Of a DNA stretch of 13,365 bases, positions 1 to 7,605 are shown piece after piece. Source of the stretch: Mariprofundus sp. (GTDB lineage: Bacteria; Pseudomonadota; Zetaproteobacteria; Mariprofundales; Mariprofundaceae); the NCBI GenBank assembly GCA_015485035.1, contig WFUI01000074.1:1-13365 (forward strand), written 5' to 3'. Positions within the stretch are counted from its first letter, which is position 1, and each line of letters opens with the position of its first letter. Made by a program: the position numbers and the translations under genes. The notes beneath the pieces are model-generated. The model ran no database searches. It was given only the letters and a program-made list of their open reading frames with translations, and was not told the DNA's origin.

Positions 1-590
1 CTGCCTTGCCCTGACAGCACGGATGTCATGGCAGTCAGAGCTGCTTGCCAATCCGGAATATGCTCTATGACATTGTTACTGAAAATCAGATCAAAACAGC
101 CATGTTGTTTCCTGTTCAATTGTTGGGCAGGTACGGTGATCACCTCGAGCTGTAATGCAGCATGGTGTTTAAGAATGGTATTTTTCAGCTGTTCAAACAT
201 ACCGAATCCACCTATAGCCGGTTCCAATGCCGTGATATGATAGCCTTCAGCTTTGAGAAAGAGGCTGGTAAAACAGAGTCCCGCACCCACTTCGAGAACT
301 TGCAAGCCGGGTTTCAGGCGATCCGCAATCAACCCCACTGAAATACGGCTTTCATTCGCGTATGTGTCCAACATGGCCGCGATCGTTTCTACATTGTGCT
401 GTGATGATTGTGCCACTTCCACAGCAATATGCTCAAAAGGCATTGCGTCCAGGAACTGGTTCAGACGATCTGTAAGGGCGGATTGTTCCTCGGTTGTTAA
501 AATCGACAGTACCTCGCAATGGATTAAATTATGGACCAAACAACGGGCCGGCGGGCTGACCCTTATCAAATGATATGCAAATGCTAGCAT
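1..590 (-). CDS. Class I SAM-dependent methyltransferase, 3' end cut by window edge
   Basis: This reading frame is open from 590 to the left edge (196 codons seen) and continues outside the window. It shows a Rossmann-fold methyltransferase core: motif I VLEVGAG at about residues 99-105, the acidic ribose-binding residue in ALEP at about 121-124, and a motif IV region FDLIFSNNVIEHIPD near 166-180. The substrate is unknown; the fold resembles UbiE/Methyltransf_11 proteins acting on small molecules or sugars. The start is uncertain: the ATG at 590 has no good ribosome binding site, and the first 30 residues look atypical, so a downstream non-ATG start is possible. The gene is divergent from lptF with 36 bp between proposed starts, so the two may share a control region. 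The family call is firm; the function is not. Confidence 0.75.
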   Translation of the reverse strand, partial: MLAFAYHLIRVSPPARCLVHNLIHCEVLSILTTEEQSALTDRLNQFLDAMPFEHIAVEVAQSSQHNVETIAAMLDTYANESRISVGLIADRLKPGLQVLEVGAGLCFTSLFLKAEGYHITALEPAIGGFGMFEQLKNTILKHHAALQLEVITVPAQQLNRKQHGCFDLIFSNNVIEHIPDWQAALTAMTSVLSGQG

Positions 591-626
591 GGCACAGATG
601 TTGAATCCAAAAGGTGATAAGCTGAT

Positions 627-1778
627 ATGACGATTGACCGTTATCTGCTGCGACTCTGGCTGGGCCCGTTCCTGGGAGGGTTAACGCTGGTGCTGGGCGT
701 ACTCCTGTTGGGCCGGGCACTGAAACTGTTGGGTACGATTTCAGACAGCGGGCAGGCTTGGGGGCTTATTGTCGATATGTTGACACTGACCATGCCTTAT
801 TTTTTGTTGCTGACGGTACCGATGGCTTTCTTTTTATCGATGCAGAATACCATCACCAGCTTACAACAGAACAGTGAAATGGATGTCATGCGTGCATCCG
901 GAATATCTTACACGCGAATGTTTCGCAGCTTTTTCGTGCTGGTGCTGCTGTTATGGGTAAGTTTGACTTATTCTTCCATGGTTTTGCTGCCGCAGGGCCA
1001 GCTGGGATTTAATAATATTCTGGCCAAGGTCTATGCCATGAAGGGCGTGATTACTTTTTCACCGCAACGTTTTACACGAGGTTTTGACGGGATTACTGTC
1101 TATGTGGACGGCGAGGACAAGCAGGGCGTGTATCAGGGAGTAATCCTGGAAGACAATCGGGGAGGTGTATCAGTCATTTATACTGCCGAATCAGCTCAAT
1201 TCGATATGGCCGGAAGTCAGCTTCAATTACGGATGAACAATGGTGTACGGCTTGAAGGGAACGGGGACGATCAGCGCATGCTGGCTTTTGATAAATATCT
1301 GGTAACGATACCGGTGTCTGCCGGCAACTGGAAACAACGGCATTCAGGCGACCATGTCACCATGATGACTCCGCAAGAATTATGGCAAGCTTTGGATAAA
1401 AATGATCCGGGCGCAGTTGCCGAATGGAACCGGCGCTGGTTGTTACCGACTACGGTGCTGGTGTTGTTTTTCTTTGCCTTACCATTCTCCCTAACGCAAA
1501 AACGTTCCGGAAAGGCCGGATCGATGATTGCGGGCATCGCGCTGCTGGTGTTGATTTATAATCTGCAACTGATGTTACACAGACAGGTGAGTCAGGGGGC
1601 ATTCCCGGGCTGGACGATGTGGGCTGAACAGGGCTTGTTGCTCGCTCTGGGTATATTCCTGTGGATCAGAGCTGAGGCAGACCGGCTACCCAAAATCTTC
1701 TCACAGGCAGGCGAATGGGTTTATCTGCTGCACCGGTTCATCATGCATAAAATCGCGCACAGGCTGGGTAAAAGCTGA
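627..1778 (+). CDS. lptF: LPS export ABC transporter permease LptF
   Basis: This 383-residue inner-membrane protein belongs to the LptF/LptG (YjgP/YjgQ) family. With LptG and the ATPase LptB2 it extracts LPS from the inner membrane and passes it to the LptC-LptA bridge. Three predicted helices lie at about 12-32, 50-70 and 100-120, followed by a periplasmic beta-jellyroll (about 130-265) and three more helices (about 272-290, 298-318, 330-348). The coupling-helix stretch SEMDVMRASGIS (83-94) is the site that contacts LptB. LptF rather than LptG is favoured by the jellyroll pattern (NNGVRLEG, MLAFDKY) and by the NRRWLLP...ALPFSL segment before the fourth helix. An AAGGTG ribosome binding site sits at 611-616. 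No lptG follows: the next gene is convergent, 21 bp away. Length matches the family. Confidence 0.88.
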   Translation: MTIDRYLLRLWLGPFLGGLTLVLGVLLLGRALKLLGTISDSGQAWGLIVDMLTLTMPYFLLLTVPMAFFLSMQNTITSLQQNSEMDVMRASGISYTRMFRSFFVLVLLLWVSLTYSSMVLLPQGQLGFNNILAKVYAMKGVITFSPQRFTRGFDGITVYVDGEDKQGVYQGVILEDNRGGVSVIYTAESAQFDMAGSQLQLRMNNGVRLEGNGDDQRMLAFDKYLVTIPVSAGNWKQRHSGDHVTMMTPQELWQALDKNDPGAVAEWNRRWLLPTTVLVLFFFALPFSLTQKRSGKAGSMIAGIALLVLIYNLQLMLHRQVSQGAFPGWTMWAEQGLLLALGIFLWIRAEADRLPKIFSQAGEWVYLLHRFIMHKIAHRLGKS

Positions 1779-1799
1779 ATTTATTTGGGAACGCGCTGA

Positions 1800-2846
1800 T
1801 TAAGCCGGATATTTGAGATAACACGCAAGCTGTTCTTCCGCGACTGTTTTCCAGTCACGTTTGATGATATTAACATGACATCCAATATGATTTTCAACTA
1901 TGCTGGCCCAGTCTCGTATATCGGCATTGTTATTCAATATAACATCATGATCCAGTTCGGGAGCAATCCCGCAGGCATCGGAAATCACTACCGGTACGCC
2001 CGCTGCACGGGCCTCGGCAATTACCATTCCATAGGGTTCCTGTCTGGCCGGGTGTAGCAGCAGGTCAAATTGAGCATATAAAGGCGTACTGTCTGTTTCT
2101 CCGAGCAGTTGGAAACCGCCATCCCATGTCTGGAACAAATGGGCAATTTCATCCGGATCGGGGCCGGCAACCATAAATATCAGGTTATGGCGCTGTTTAC
2201 GTACTTCGGCCACAATCTGAACGGCAATATCGAGCCCTTTGCGTTTCCATTCCTTGCCGACAAAACCGATGACACCGCCATGTGGCGAAACATGACGTTC
2301 CGGTCGGGGGGGGATTTCAGCCACTCCCGGTGTGATCGGTCTGGTGATTCGGGAACTGATCGATGGGTAATACAAGCGCAGGGCATCGGCAATCAACGGC
2401 GAGTTGGGGATTACAGTTTTCACTTGCGGGCCGCATAACTCGCGCTTTTCCAACCAGAGATTGGCATAAATACGCGGTGAAATACGTTGCCACCATGGTT
2501 TGTTTTTTACTGCAGCAAAAGGTGGGCCATGAAAGGTGGTGAACTGGTGTTCGGCGGTACGTTCATGGCTGTGAATAATCCGTTTTTTTTCGGGGTGAGC
2601 AGCCAGCCATGCAGAAACCCTGGCGGAGAAGCGCAGATGAGCCAGCCATCGCGGTTTAGGTGCCACAATTCCCAGTTCAATAACGCAGATATTTTCCGGA
2701 ACCGATTCAGCCAGCAGCTGTTCACACAGGATGGTTACCCGATGAGCGAGTGCCGCCATCTCCCGGCTCATTTCCCATACATATCGTTCCATACCTCCGA
2801 CCGGTCCATAACGGCGCACAATCAGTACGATATTTAACGATGTCAT
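1800..2846 (-). CDS. GT4-family glycosyltransferase, WaaG-like
   Basis: This retaining GT-B glycosyltransferase (348 aa) probably adds a hexose to the LPS core from a nucleotide sugar at the cytoplasmic face of the inner membrane. The N-terminal acceptor domain opens with a beta strand and glycine loop, IVLIVRRYGPVGGMER (about 6-21). The C-terminal donor domain has GFVGKEWKRKGLD (about 194-206) and the family EX7E motif with E270 and E278, followed by AAGVPVV. The overall pattern, including DLLLHPARQE (261-270), resembles WaaG, the core glucosyltransferase I. I chose the ATG at 2846 because it overlaps the TGA of the preceding gene as ATGA; an upstream in-frame extension of 12 codons lies inside that gene and is less likely. 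Last gene of the operon. Donor and acceptor cannot be read from the sequence. Confidence 0.9.
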   Translation of the reverse strand: MTSLNIVLIVRRYGPVGGMERYVWEMSREMAALAHRVTILCEQLLAESVPENICVIELGIVAPKPRWLAHLRFSARVSAWLAAHPEKKRIIHSHERTAEHQFTTFHGPPFAAVKNKPWWQRISPRIYANLWLEKRELCGPQVKTVIPNSPLIADALRLYYPSISSRITRPITPGVAEIPPRPERHVSPHGGVIGFVGKEWKRKGLDIAVQIVAEVRKQRHNLIFMVAGPDPDEIAHLFQTWDGGFQLLGETDSTPLYAQFDLLLHPARQEPYGMVIAEARAAGVPVVISDACGIAPELDHDVILNNNADIRDWASIVENHIGCHVNIIKRDWKTVAEEQLACYLKYPA

Positions 2847-3613
2847 GGTGGTGGTTGATCCCATCCGTTCTGTCGCTCGCACAGTTTGGCATAACGGTAA
2901 AACACACCCTCCAGATTACTGAAGGCAATCACGAAACCGGCCCAGCCATCGAGAAATCCGAGTTTGAGGATATAGATGCGCACAAATGACCATATTCCAC
3001 GCAATAAAGCCGTTGCCATACCGGGTTGTTTTCCCTTACGTTCCAGTCTGTCGATACCCAGTGTGGAATATCGATTAGCCTTGTGCAGCAATTGTTCGAA
3101 ATTTTTGAAGGGGAATTGCCAGATATCCGACTGCAGATATCCGATGGAACCGTGGACTTCATAGGCCTCATGCACTTCATCATGGTTGTCGAATGTCAGT
3201 ACCTCTTTACGAAACAACTGGGGTTGGCGGTAATCGGGATACCAGCCACAATGCTTGATCCATCGCCCCATGAACCAGTTCTTTCGCGGTACATAATAAG
3301 CATCGAAGGCATCCGGGTCAGCAATAATCTGGCGAATTTCTTTTGCTGCTTCGGGTGTACAGCGTTCATCCGAATCGAGGCTGAAAATCCACGCATGTGA
3401 ACAGGCCGCAATGGCATCGTTGCGCAGTTTTCCGAAGCCCTCAAAATCAATTTGCACCACGGTTGCACCCAGTGATTCGGCAATATTCGCCGTGTTGTCT
3501 GTGCTATGTGAATCGATCACAATAACTTCATCGGCCCACAACACACTGGAGACCGCTGCAGCGATTTTATCTGCTTCATTATAGGCGATAATATACACGG
3601 ATATTTCAGGCAT
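2843..3613 (-). CDS. GT2-family glycosyltransferase, WaaE/KdtX-like
   Basis: This 256-residue GT-A glycosyltransferase resembles WaaE/KdtX, which in enterobacteria adds beta-1,4-glucose to heptose I of the LPS inner core. Visible motifs are IIAYNEADKI (8-17) at the start of the nucleotide-binding fold, VIDSHSTDNT (32-41), the metal-binding SLDSDE (78-83), the acceptor-region GWYPDYRQPQLFR (123-135) and VHE (147-149). A hydrophobic or amphipathic C-terminal part (about 205-240) may associate with the membrane. The ATG at 3613 was chosen because a GGAG ribosome binding site lies 6 nt upstream and because the protein then begins directly at the conserved EISVYIIAYNE strand; the longer in-frame version would extend 63 bp into the preceding gene. 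It overlaps that gene by 8 bp and the next by 4 bp. The family is secure; the exact sugar is inference. Confidence 0.88.
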   Translation of the reverse strand: MPEISVYIIAYNEADKIAAAVSSVLWADEVIVIDSHSTDNTANIAESLGATVVQIDFEGFGKLRNDAIAACSHAWIFSLDSDERCTPEAAKEIRQIIADPDAFDAYYVPRKNWFMGRWIKHCGWYPDYRQPQLFRKEVLTFDNHDEVHEAYEVHGSIGYLQSDIWQFPFKNFEQLLHKANRYSTLGIDRLERKGKQPGMATALLRGIWSFVRIYILKLGFLDGWAGFVIAFSNLEGVFYRYAKLCERQNGWDQPPP

Positions 3614-4436
3614 CACCGTCTCCGGCGGCGCTTTCGAGATGTTTGAGACCGATTTTGGCTTCAATACGCTGTTCATTCAGGCAAGCCTGCAACAGATCAT
3701 CATTTTCCGCCAGATGCTGACGCGAAGATTCCCTGTGCCATAAATGCAGCACAGGCAGTCCACGCAGATTGCGACGTTTGAAACCGGCATGCAGCAGCCG
3801 TGCCGTTAAATCGGAGTCTTCGCGTCCCCAACCTTCGAAACTTTCGTCGAAACCATTGATGCGAATCAGCGCCTCAGTCGGGCAACTCAAATGGCAGCCA
3901 CGAATGCCTTCGAGCTCGAACGATGGCTGTGAAAGGGTGGCTGGCAGTAACAGGGGAAAGAAACGATTGATGTTGCCGCTTATGCGCTGTTTCAACCACC
4001 AAAACATTGAACGCGCTGTTTCAAAGGATTCTAAGCGACAAACTCTTTCTGTATATGATCTGGATAACAGGATCCGGCTACCGCTGATAAAATAATGATC
4101 GCCGGCAAACCGACGGTGTGCGGCTACCAGCCCGGGCAATGGAATACAGTCACCATCGGTAAGCAGGGTATGAGGCTCGTGGATCCGGCTGATAACACGA
4201 TTATGGATACGGGCCTTGCGAAAACCGTCATCTGCCTGCCACAGATGCTTGATGGCTACAGGGAAATCGGCCTGTATGCGCCGAATTGTCTGCGCGGTTT
4301 CCGGTGTTGAACCGTCATCGGCAATATAAATGGTAAAGTTTGTGTCTGTCTGATGACGGTAGCCTTCCAGTGTCAGGCGCAGAAAGTCCGGTTGGTTATA
4401 GGTCGAAATGACAACCGCAAGCGATACAGCAGGCAT
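3606..4436 (-). CDS. GT2-family glycosyltransferase with galactosyltransferase-type C-terminal domain
   Basis: This 276-residue inverting GT-A enzyme starts with VVISTYNQPDFL (8-19), followed by IADDGST (38-44), the DxD-type metal site TDGDC (93-97), and the acceptor/catalytic block GWGREDSDLTARL (202-214). The last block matches the Glyco_transf_7C pattern of beta-1,4-galactosyl- and N-acetylgalactosaminyl-transferases, where the paired acidic residues include the catalytic base. A conserved HLWH follows at 231-234. In bacterial LPS and capsule loci such proteins often add Gal, GalNAc or Glc. It begins 3 bp after the FkbM gene stop and its end overlaps the next GT2 gene by 8 bp, placing it among the outer-core assembly genes. 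The fold is sure; donor and acceptor are not. Confidence 0.88.
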   Translation of the reverse strand: MPAVSLAVVISTYNQPDFLRLTLEGYRHQTDTNFTIYIADDGSTPETAQTIRRIQADFPVAIKHLWQADDGFRKARIHNRVISRIHEPHTLLTDGDCIPLPGLVAAHRRFAGDHYFISGSRILLSRSYTERVCRLESFETARSMFWWLKQRISGNINRFFPLLLPATLSQPSFELEGIRGCHLSCPTEALIRINGFDESFEGWGREDSDLTARLLHAGFKRRNLRGLPVLHLWHRESSRQHLAENDDLLQACLNEQRIEAKIGLKHLESAAGDGDA

Positions 4437-4439
4437 AAT

Positions 4440-5144
4440 TTACCTGTCCTTGAACAGGCCGTTCTCCGGTTGCGCATAGATCAGTGTAAAGCCTACCCAG
4501 TTCAGCAATTGATAGCCGTGGTCTTCCAGATACAGGTGCATGGGCAACTTGAGAATCTTGTGCAGGTCGGTCAAGTGTGTTTCGGTCAGTAAAATTTTCG
4601 GTTTATATCGCTCCATATCGAGTGAACGTATGACATTGAAATCGTGACCTTCAGCATCGATAGTCAGCAGATCAATCTGCCTGTCCCTGAACTCCGTGGC
4701 ATCAATAATTTCTGTTAACGGTTTGGTTTCAATCTCTGTTTTACTGTACACTGGCATTGGCGTGTTTTTTGCCACTTCCGGGTCAATCGTGGAACCCAGT
4801 CCGTAGCGGCTGAAATTATATACAGTGACAGTCCCATGCTGATCGGAAACGGCCGCATTGACATTGGTATCATGGGGACGGGCAAGATTGAAACATTTGA
4901 TTTTGATGGCATCCATATCGATGTTGATGCCTTTCCAGCCGCGTTTGTGCAGGAAGCAGGTGTTGGAAAATTTGCTCGGGTGATAACACCCGACATCCAC
5001 GTAAAAACCATCTCTGGCATGTTTGTCTAGCCAGTCGTTAATCACCACATCCTCGCCGAACTGGGAATGGTGTTTTCGGCTATGCCGGGTCAGATATGTT
5101 TTCCTGAAAACATACAGTTTTTCGAATATATCAGAGAATGTCAT
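4440..5144 (-). CDS. FkbM-family SAM-dependent methyltransferase
   Basis: This 234-residue methyltransferase belongs to the FkbM family, whose members usually O-methylate sugars or polyketides. Motif I is FYVDVGCYHP (47-56) and the diagnostic FkbM block IDLLTIDAEGHD lies at 157-168, followed by LLTETH (185-190). The region around RHSRKHHSQFGEDVVINDWL (20-39) is the usual family N-terminus (SQ.GED). Its position between a periplasmic DUF3108 protein and three glycosyltransferases suggests that it methylates a sugar of the LPS core or a capping residue, but no motif defines the acceptor. Its start overlaps the preceding stop as ATGA at 5141-5144, which fixes the start codon. There is no signal peptide, so it acts in the cytoplasm before export of the glycan. 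Confidence 0.9.
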   Translation of the reverse strand: MTFSDIFEKLYVFRKTYLTRHSRKHHSQFGEDVVINDWLDKHARDGFYVDVGCYHPSKFSNTCFLHKRGWKGINIDMDAIKIKCFNLARPHDTNVNAAVSDQHGTVTVYNFSRYGLGSTIDPEVAKNTPMPVYSKTEIETKPLTEIIDATEFRDRQIDLLTIDAEGHDFNVIRSLDMERYKPKILLTETHLTDLHKILKLPMHLYLEDHGYQLLNWVGFTLIYAQPENGLFKDR

Positions 5145-5968
5145 GGTTTCTGGTCTGGCAGTTTCGCGGGCATATTCTTTTTCGACTCCATTGCCGGGCT
5201 CATATGGTAAGTGGTCAGGTGAGCAAAGATACGACCGAACTTGATTTTGGCCATCATTTTGATGGGGATATGGCGGTCGTCATCGGTCATCCACAGTTTC
5301 ATTTTCCCTTTATTGGTGAAAATACCTGCTGTTTTCAACCTGGGGTTTACAATAATACACCTGACCTTTTCACCCCATGGCGCTTTCAATATTTCTGTTT
5401 CAGGCAGAATATTGACTTCAAGCTCATAACGTTTGCGTGAATCAAAGATTGGAACAGACAGGGTTTTTCCGGCTTTTAACTGCTGACTACGCACTGCCAG
5501 AAATGCATCAATGACGCTTAAGTGACCGGCCGGCACATCGAAATATTCGCTAACATTATGCTGGGTATATGCAACCTTGTTTTTCTGCCACAGGAATTCG
5601 GTACGTTTTTGGGCTGTATATTTGCGTTCCTGGAGGTTGGCATCAAACAGTATGCTTTGCATTTTTCCATCAATACAGAGACCGGTAGCGGTAATATAAT
5701 CACGTACCTTTTTAAATATATCCAGCACTTTGTTGGTGCGGGCGAATGTTCTGGTCTGCCAGCCCTGTTTGGTGGCGACAATATCCATACTGGCCGAACC
5801 GGCATTGATAAACTCCCAGCCAACATCAAAACCCATGTGTTCACCGATATAGGGCATGCAGTCAGATACTGGCGAGACCTTTGTCGAGGCTGAAGGCTTT
5901 GCGCTTGCAAATGCAGGGAGTGCCAGCGATATGATCAGGAATATTATCGCTGATGAGCGAAATGTCAT
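5141..5968 (-). CDS. DUF3108-family secreted/periplasmic protein
   Basis: This 275-residue protein has a clear Sec signal peptide: positive start MTFR, hydrophobic core about 7-20, and an AFASA-KP cleavage site near residue 23. The mature part matches the DUF3108 pattern: an early YIGEHMGFDVGWEFINAGSA segment (about 40-59), a middle beta-rich region, then a C-terminal WMTDDDRHIPIKMMAKIKFG block (about 226-245). DUF3108 proteins are usually about 230-280 aa, predicted all-beta, periplasmic, and of unknown biochemical function. Here the gene sits inside an LPS operon, 22 bp before the ICMT-like gene and in 4-bp overlap with the FkbM gene, so a role in outer-membrane or LPS assembly is a reasonable guess only. 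Two residues after the leader, C37 and C97, could form a disulfide. Confidence 0.83.
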   Translation of the reverse strand: MTFRSSAIIFLIISLALPAFASAKPSASTKVSPVSDCMPYIGEHMGFDVGWEFINAGSASMDIVATKQGWQTRTFARTNKVLDIFKKVRDYITATGLCIDGKMQSILFDANLQERKYTAQKRTEFLWQKNKVAYTQHNVSEYFDVPAGHLSVIDAFLAVRSQQLKAGKTLSVPIFDSRKRYELEVNILPETEILKAPWGEKVRCIIVNPRLKTAGIFTNKGKMKLWMTDDDRHIPIKMMAKIKFGRIFAHLTTYHMSPAMESKKNMPAKLPDQKP

Positions 5969-5990
5969 AGCTACAGGCGCGTTGCTTGTT

Positions 5991-6578
5991 TCATGTTAAC
6001 AAGCCGATAACAGTCATAATCAGATTGTCATGTAATAAGCTGATTGCAGCCATAAGGATCATACCACCAAGCAAAGCAGAAAGGTGATTCCATTCCCGAT
6101 GCTGTTTGACCAGTGCCCAGCTGAATGAGCCGCTGAAAACCCGGTTGTTCCAGCGTGGTAGCAGGGCAGGGGTGGTTGCCATGAAATCGCGATAGGTATC
6201 GCCGAACAGACCAATGAGATTCTGTTCCTCATTTTTCCATGTCGGAATATAAATAATGAAAAAAGAGATACTGACAATAATAAAGGCCAGCAAACTGTTA
6301 GCAGTGATACAAAACCCTGTGGCAACCAGAAAGTGCCCCAGATAAAGCGGATGACGGCACATGGCATAGGGGCCGGTAACCGTAACTTCTGCTGATTTGT
6401 GAATATGGCCGGAGGCCCACAGGCGCAAGCCTTCGCCCATGGCAACGATAACAAATCCGGATATCCAGCTTATGAGTGTTGGTTTTGCCAGAAGCAAAAT
6501 AGCCGCGCCCATCAATATGCTGGCTGGAATACGGGCATGCAAAAGCATGCGATGAGCGAATGATTTTTCAGAGTTCAT
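5991..6578 (-). CDS. Isoprenylcysteine carboxyl methyltransferase (ICMT/PEMT)-like membrane protein
   Basis: This 195-residue polytopic membrane protein has helices at about 17-33, 36-52, 80-95, 96-113 and 165-185. It carries the family signature GPYAMCRHPLYLG (69-81), in which the RHP box contributes to SAM binding, followed by the paired acidic E117/E118 and a FGDTYRDF stretch (125-132). ICMT/PEMT relatives methylate lipid-linked or membrane-embedded substrates; bacterial members are mostly uncharacterised. The ATG at 6578 was chosen because AAGGA lies 7 nt upstream and because an upstream in-frame extension would lie inside waaC. It overlaps waaC by 11 bp. C-terminal residues 140-195 extend beyond the minimal ICMT core and end in another hydrophobic segment. 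Substrate unknown; a lipid or LPS-linked target is inferred from context only. Confidence 0.85.
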   Translation of the reverse strand: MNSEKSFAHRMLLHARIPASILMGAAILLLAKPTLISWISGFVIVAMGEGLRLWASGHIHKSAEVTVTGPYAMCRHPLYLGHFLVATGFCITANSLLAFIIVSISFFIIYIPTWKNEEQNLIGLFGDTYRDFMATTPALLPRWNNRVFSGSFSWALVKQHREWNHLSALLGGMILMAAISLLHDNLIMTVIGLLT

Positions 6579-7605
6579 GTAAAATCCTTGTAATGGATTC
6601 CGGGTCGATGGCATCCATACAGATGAATTGATCGCAGCTTCTTTTGAAACAGGGGCCACATGCAGGGTTTGATTCGATATGCCAGTGTAGATCTCCTTGT
6701 GTTTCAGCATCCGTAAAAGGAGCAGAGCGCCAGGATGCTGATGGCCCCCAGAATGTTATCGTAGGGGTGCCCAGTGCTGCTGCCAGGTGCAACAAACCGG
6801 TATCTGCACCGACCACAGCACGCGCCCCTTTCAAAAGCGTGCACAATGCTGACATATTCAGGCGTTCGAGCAAGGCGAAGCCATTACACTGTTCAGCCAG
6901 GCTGACCGCCAGAGATTTTTCATCCTGGGTTCCCCAGCTAAATACCGGTATTTTTCCGGAAGCAATCAGACTGTCGGCTATAGCCAGCCAGCTGCGTTCA
7001 GGCAGTTTTTTTGTTTTCCAGCCCCCGGCCGTATGCAGGATTACCAGCGCCTTGTCTGCGAGCTCTAAACGCGACAACAGGTTTGTATCCATACTGATTC
7101 CGGTTTGTGCGATGTCTATACATGGCGGCTTGTATGCAAGAGCCGATGCCGGCGTTTGCCCGGGGGGATGGGTAAAAGGAGCCATGGCTACACGACGATA
7201 TTGTTGTACCACATGTTTTTCATCGTGATGAAACTTTACCGGTTGCGTCAACCATGCGCTGGCTTTTTCTCTAAGTTGTTTTTTATCAATGCCGTAAACC
7301 GGGCTCCCGACAGCCCGAGCCAATAACGCGGATTTCAGCAAACCCTGCAAATCCAGAATGACATCAAATCCTGTGTTTCTAAGCTGACGAATTGCTTGCC
7401 ATACAGAAGTGAGCGGCTGTTTTCCTTTCATTGCAACATGATGTACCGTAACGCTTTGCGGGAAAATCTCGGTGACAAATGCGTATCGCGCATCGACCAG
7501 CCAATGCACCTCGGTCACTTCTGGCCGGGATAACAGGTCATCAAGCGCTGGTAATGCATGGATGATATCTCCGAATGCCGAGAGCTTAACAATCAGGATT
7601 TTCAT
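6568..7605 (-). CDS. waaC: LPS heptosyltransferase I (WaaC/RfaC)
   Basis: This 345-residue GT9 (GT-B fold) enzyme transfers the first L-glycero-D-manno-heptose from its ADP donor onto Kdo2-lipid A at the cytoplasmic face of the inner membrane. The start MKILIVKLSAFGDIIHALPA is typical, with D13 at the position of the catalytic aspartate of E. coli WaaC. The donor domain has LHTAGGW (190-196), then GADTGLLHLAAALGTPTITF (266-285) and WGPS. The end shows the GPCFKRSC cysteine cluster (317-324) common in GT9. The ATG at 7605 was chosen because it overlaps the waaF TGA as ATGA and is preceded by GAGG; longer in-frame versions lie inside waaF. The D13 context and position beside waaF support WaaC over a third GT9 enzyme such as WaaQ, but heptose III transferase cannot be fully excluded. 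Confidence 0.88.
   Translation of the reverse strand: MKILIVKLSAFGDIIHALPALDDLLSRPEVTEVHWLVDARYAFVTEIFPQSVTVHHVAMKGKQPLTSVWQAIRQLRNTGFDVILDLQGLLKSALLARAVGSPVYGIDKKQLREKASAWLTQPVKFHHDEKHVVQQYRRVAMAPFTHPPGQTPASALAYKPPCIDIAQTGISMDTNLLSRLELADKALVILHTAGGWKTKKLPERSWLAIADSLIASGKIPVFSWGTQDEKSLAVSLAEQCNGFALLERLNMSALCTLLKGARAVVGADTGLLHLAAALGTPTITFWGPSASWRSAPFTDAETQGDLHWHIESNPACGPCFKRSCDQFICMDAIDPESITRILHEL

Noticed and set aside
253..573. Plus-strand open frame of 106 codons near the left edge
   Set aside because: The opposite strand encodes a clear methyltransferase motif I and motif IV; this frame is its shadow.
6644..7228. Plus-strand open frame of 194 codons opposite waaC
   Set aside because: It is long but exactly antisense to the conserved WaaC donor domain, and the translation is cysteine/serine/arginine-rich without domains; it is a shadow frame.
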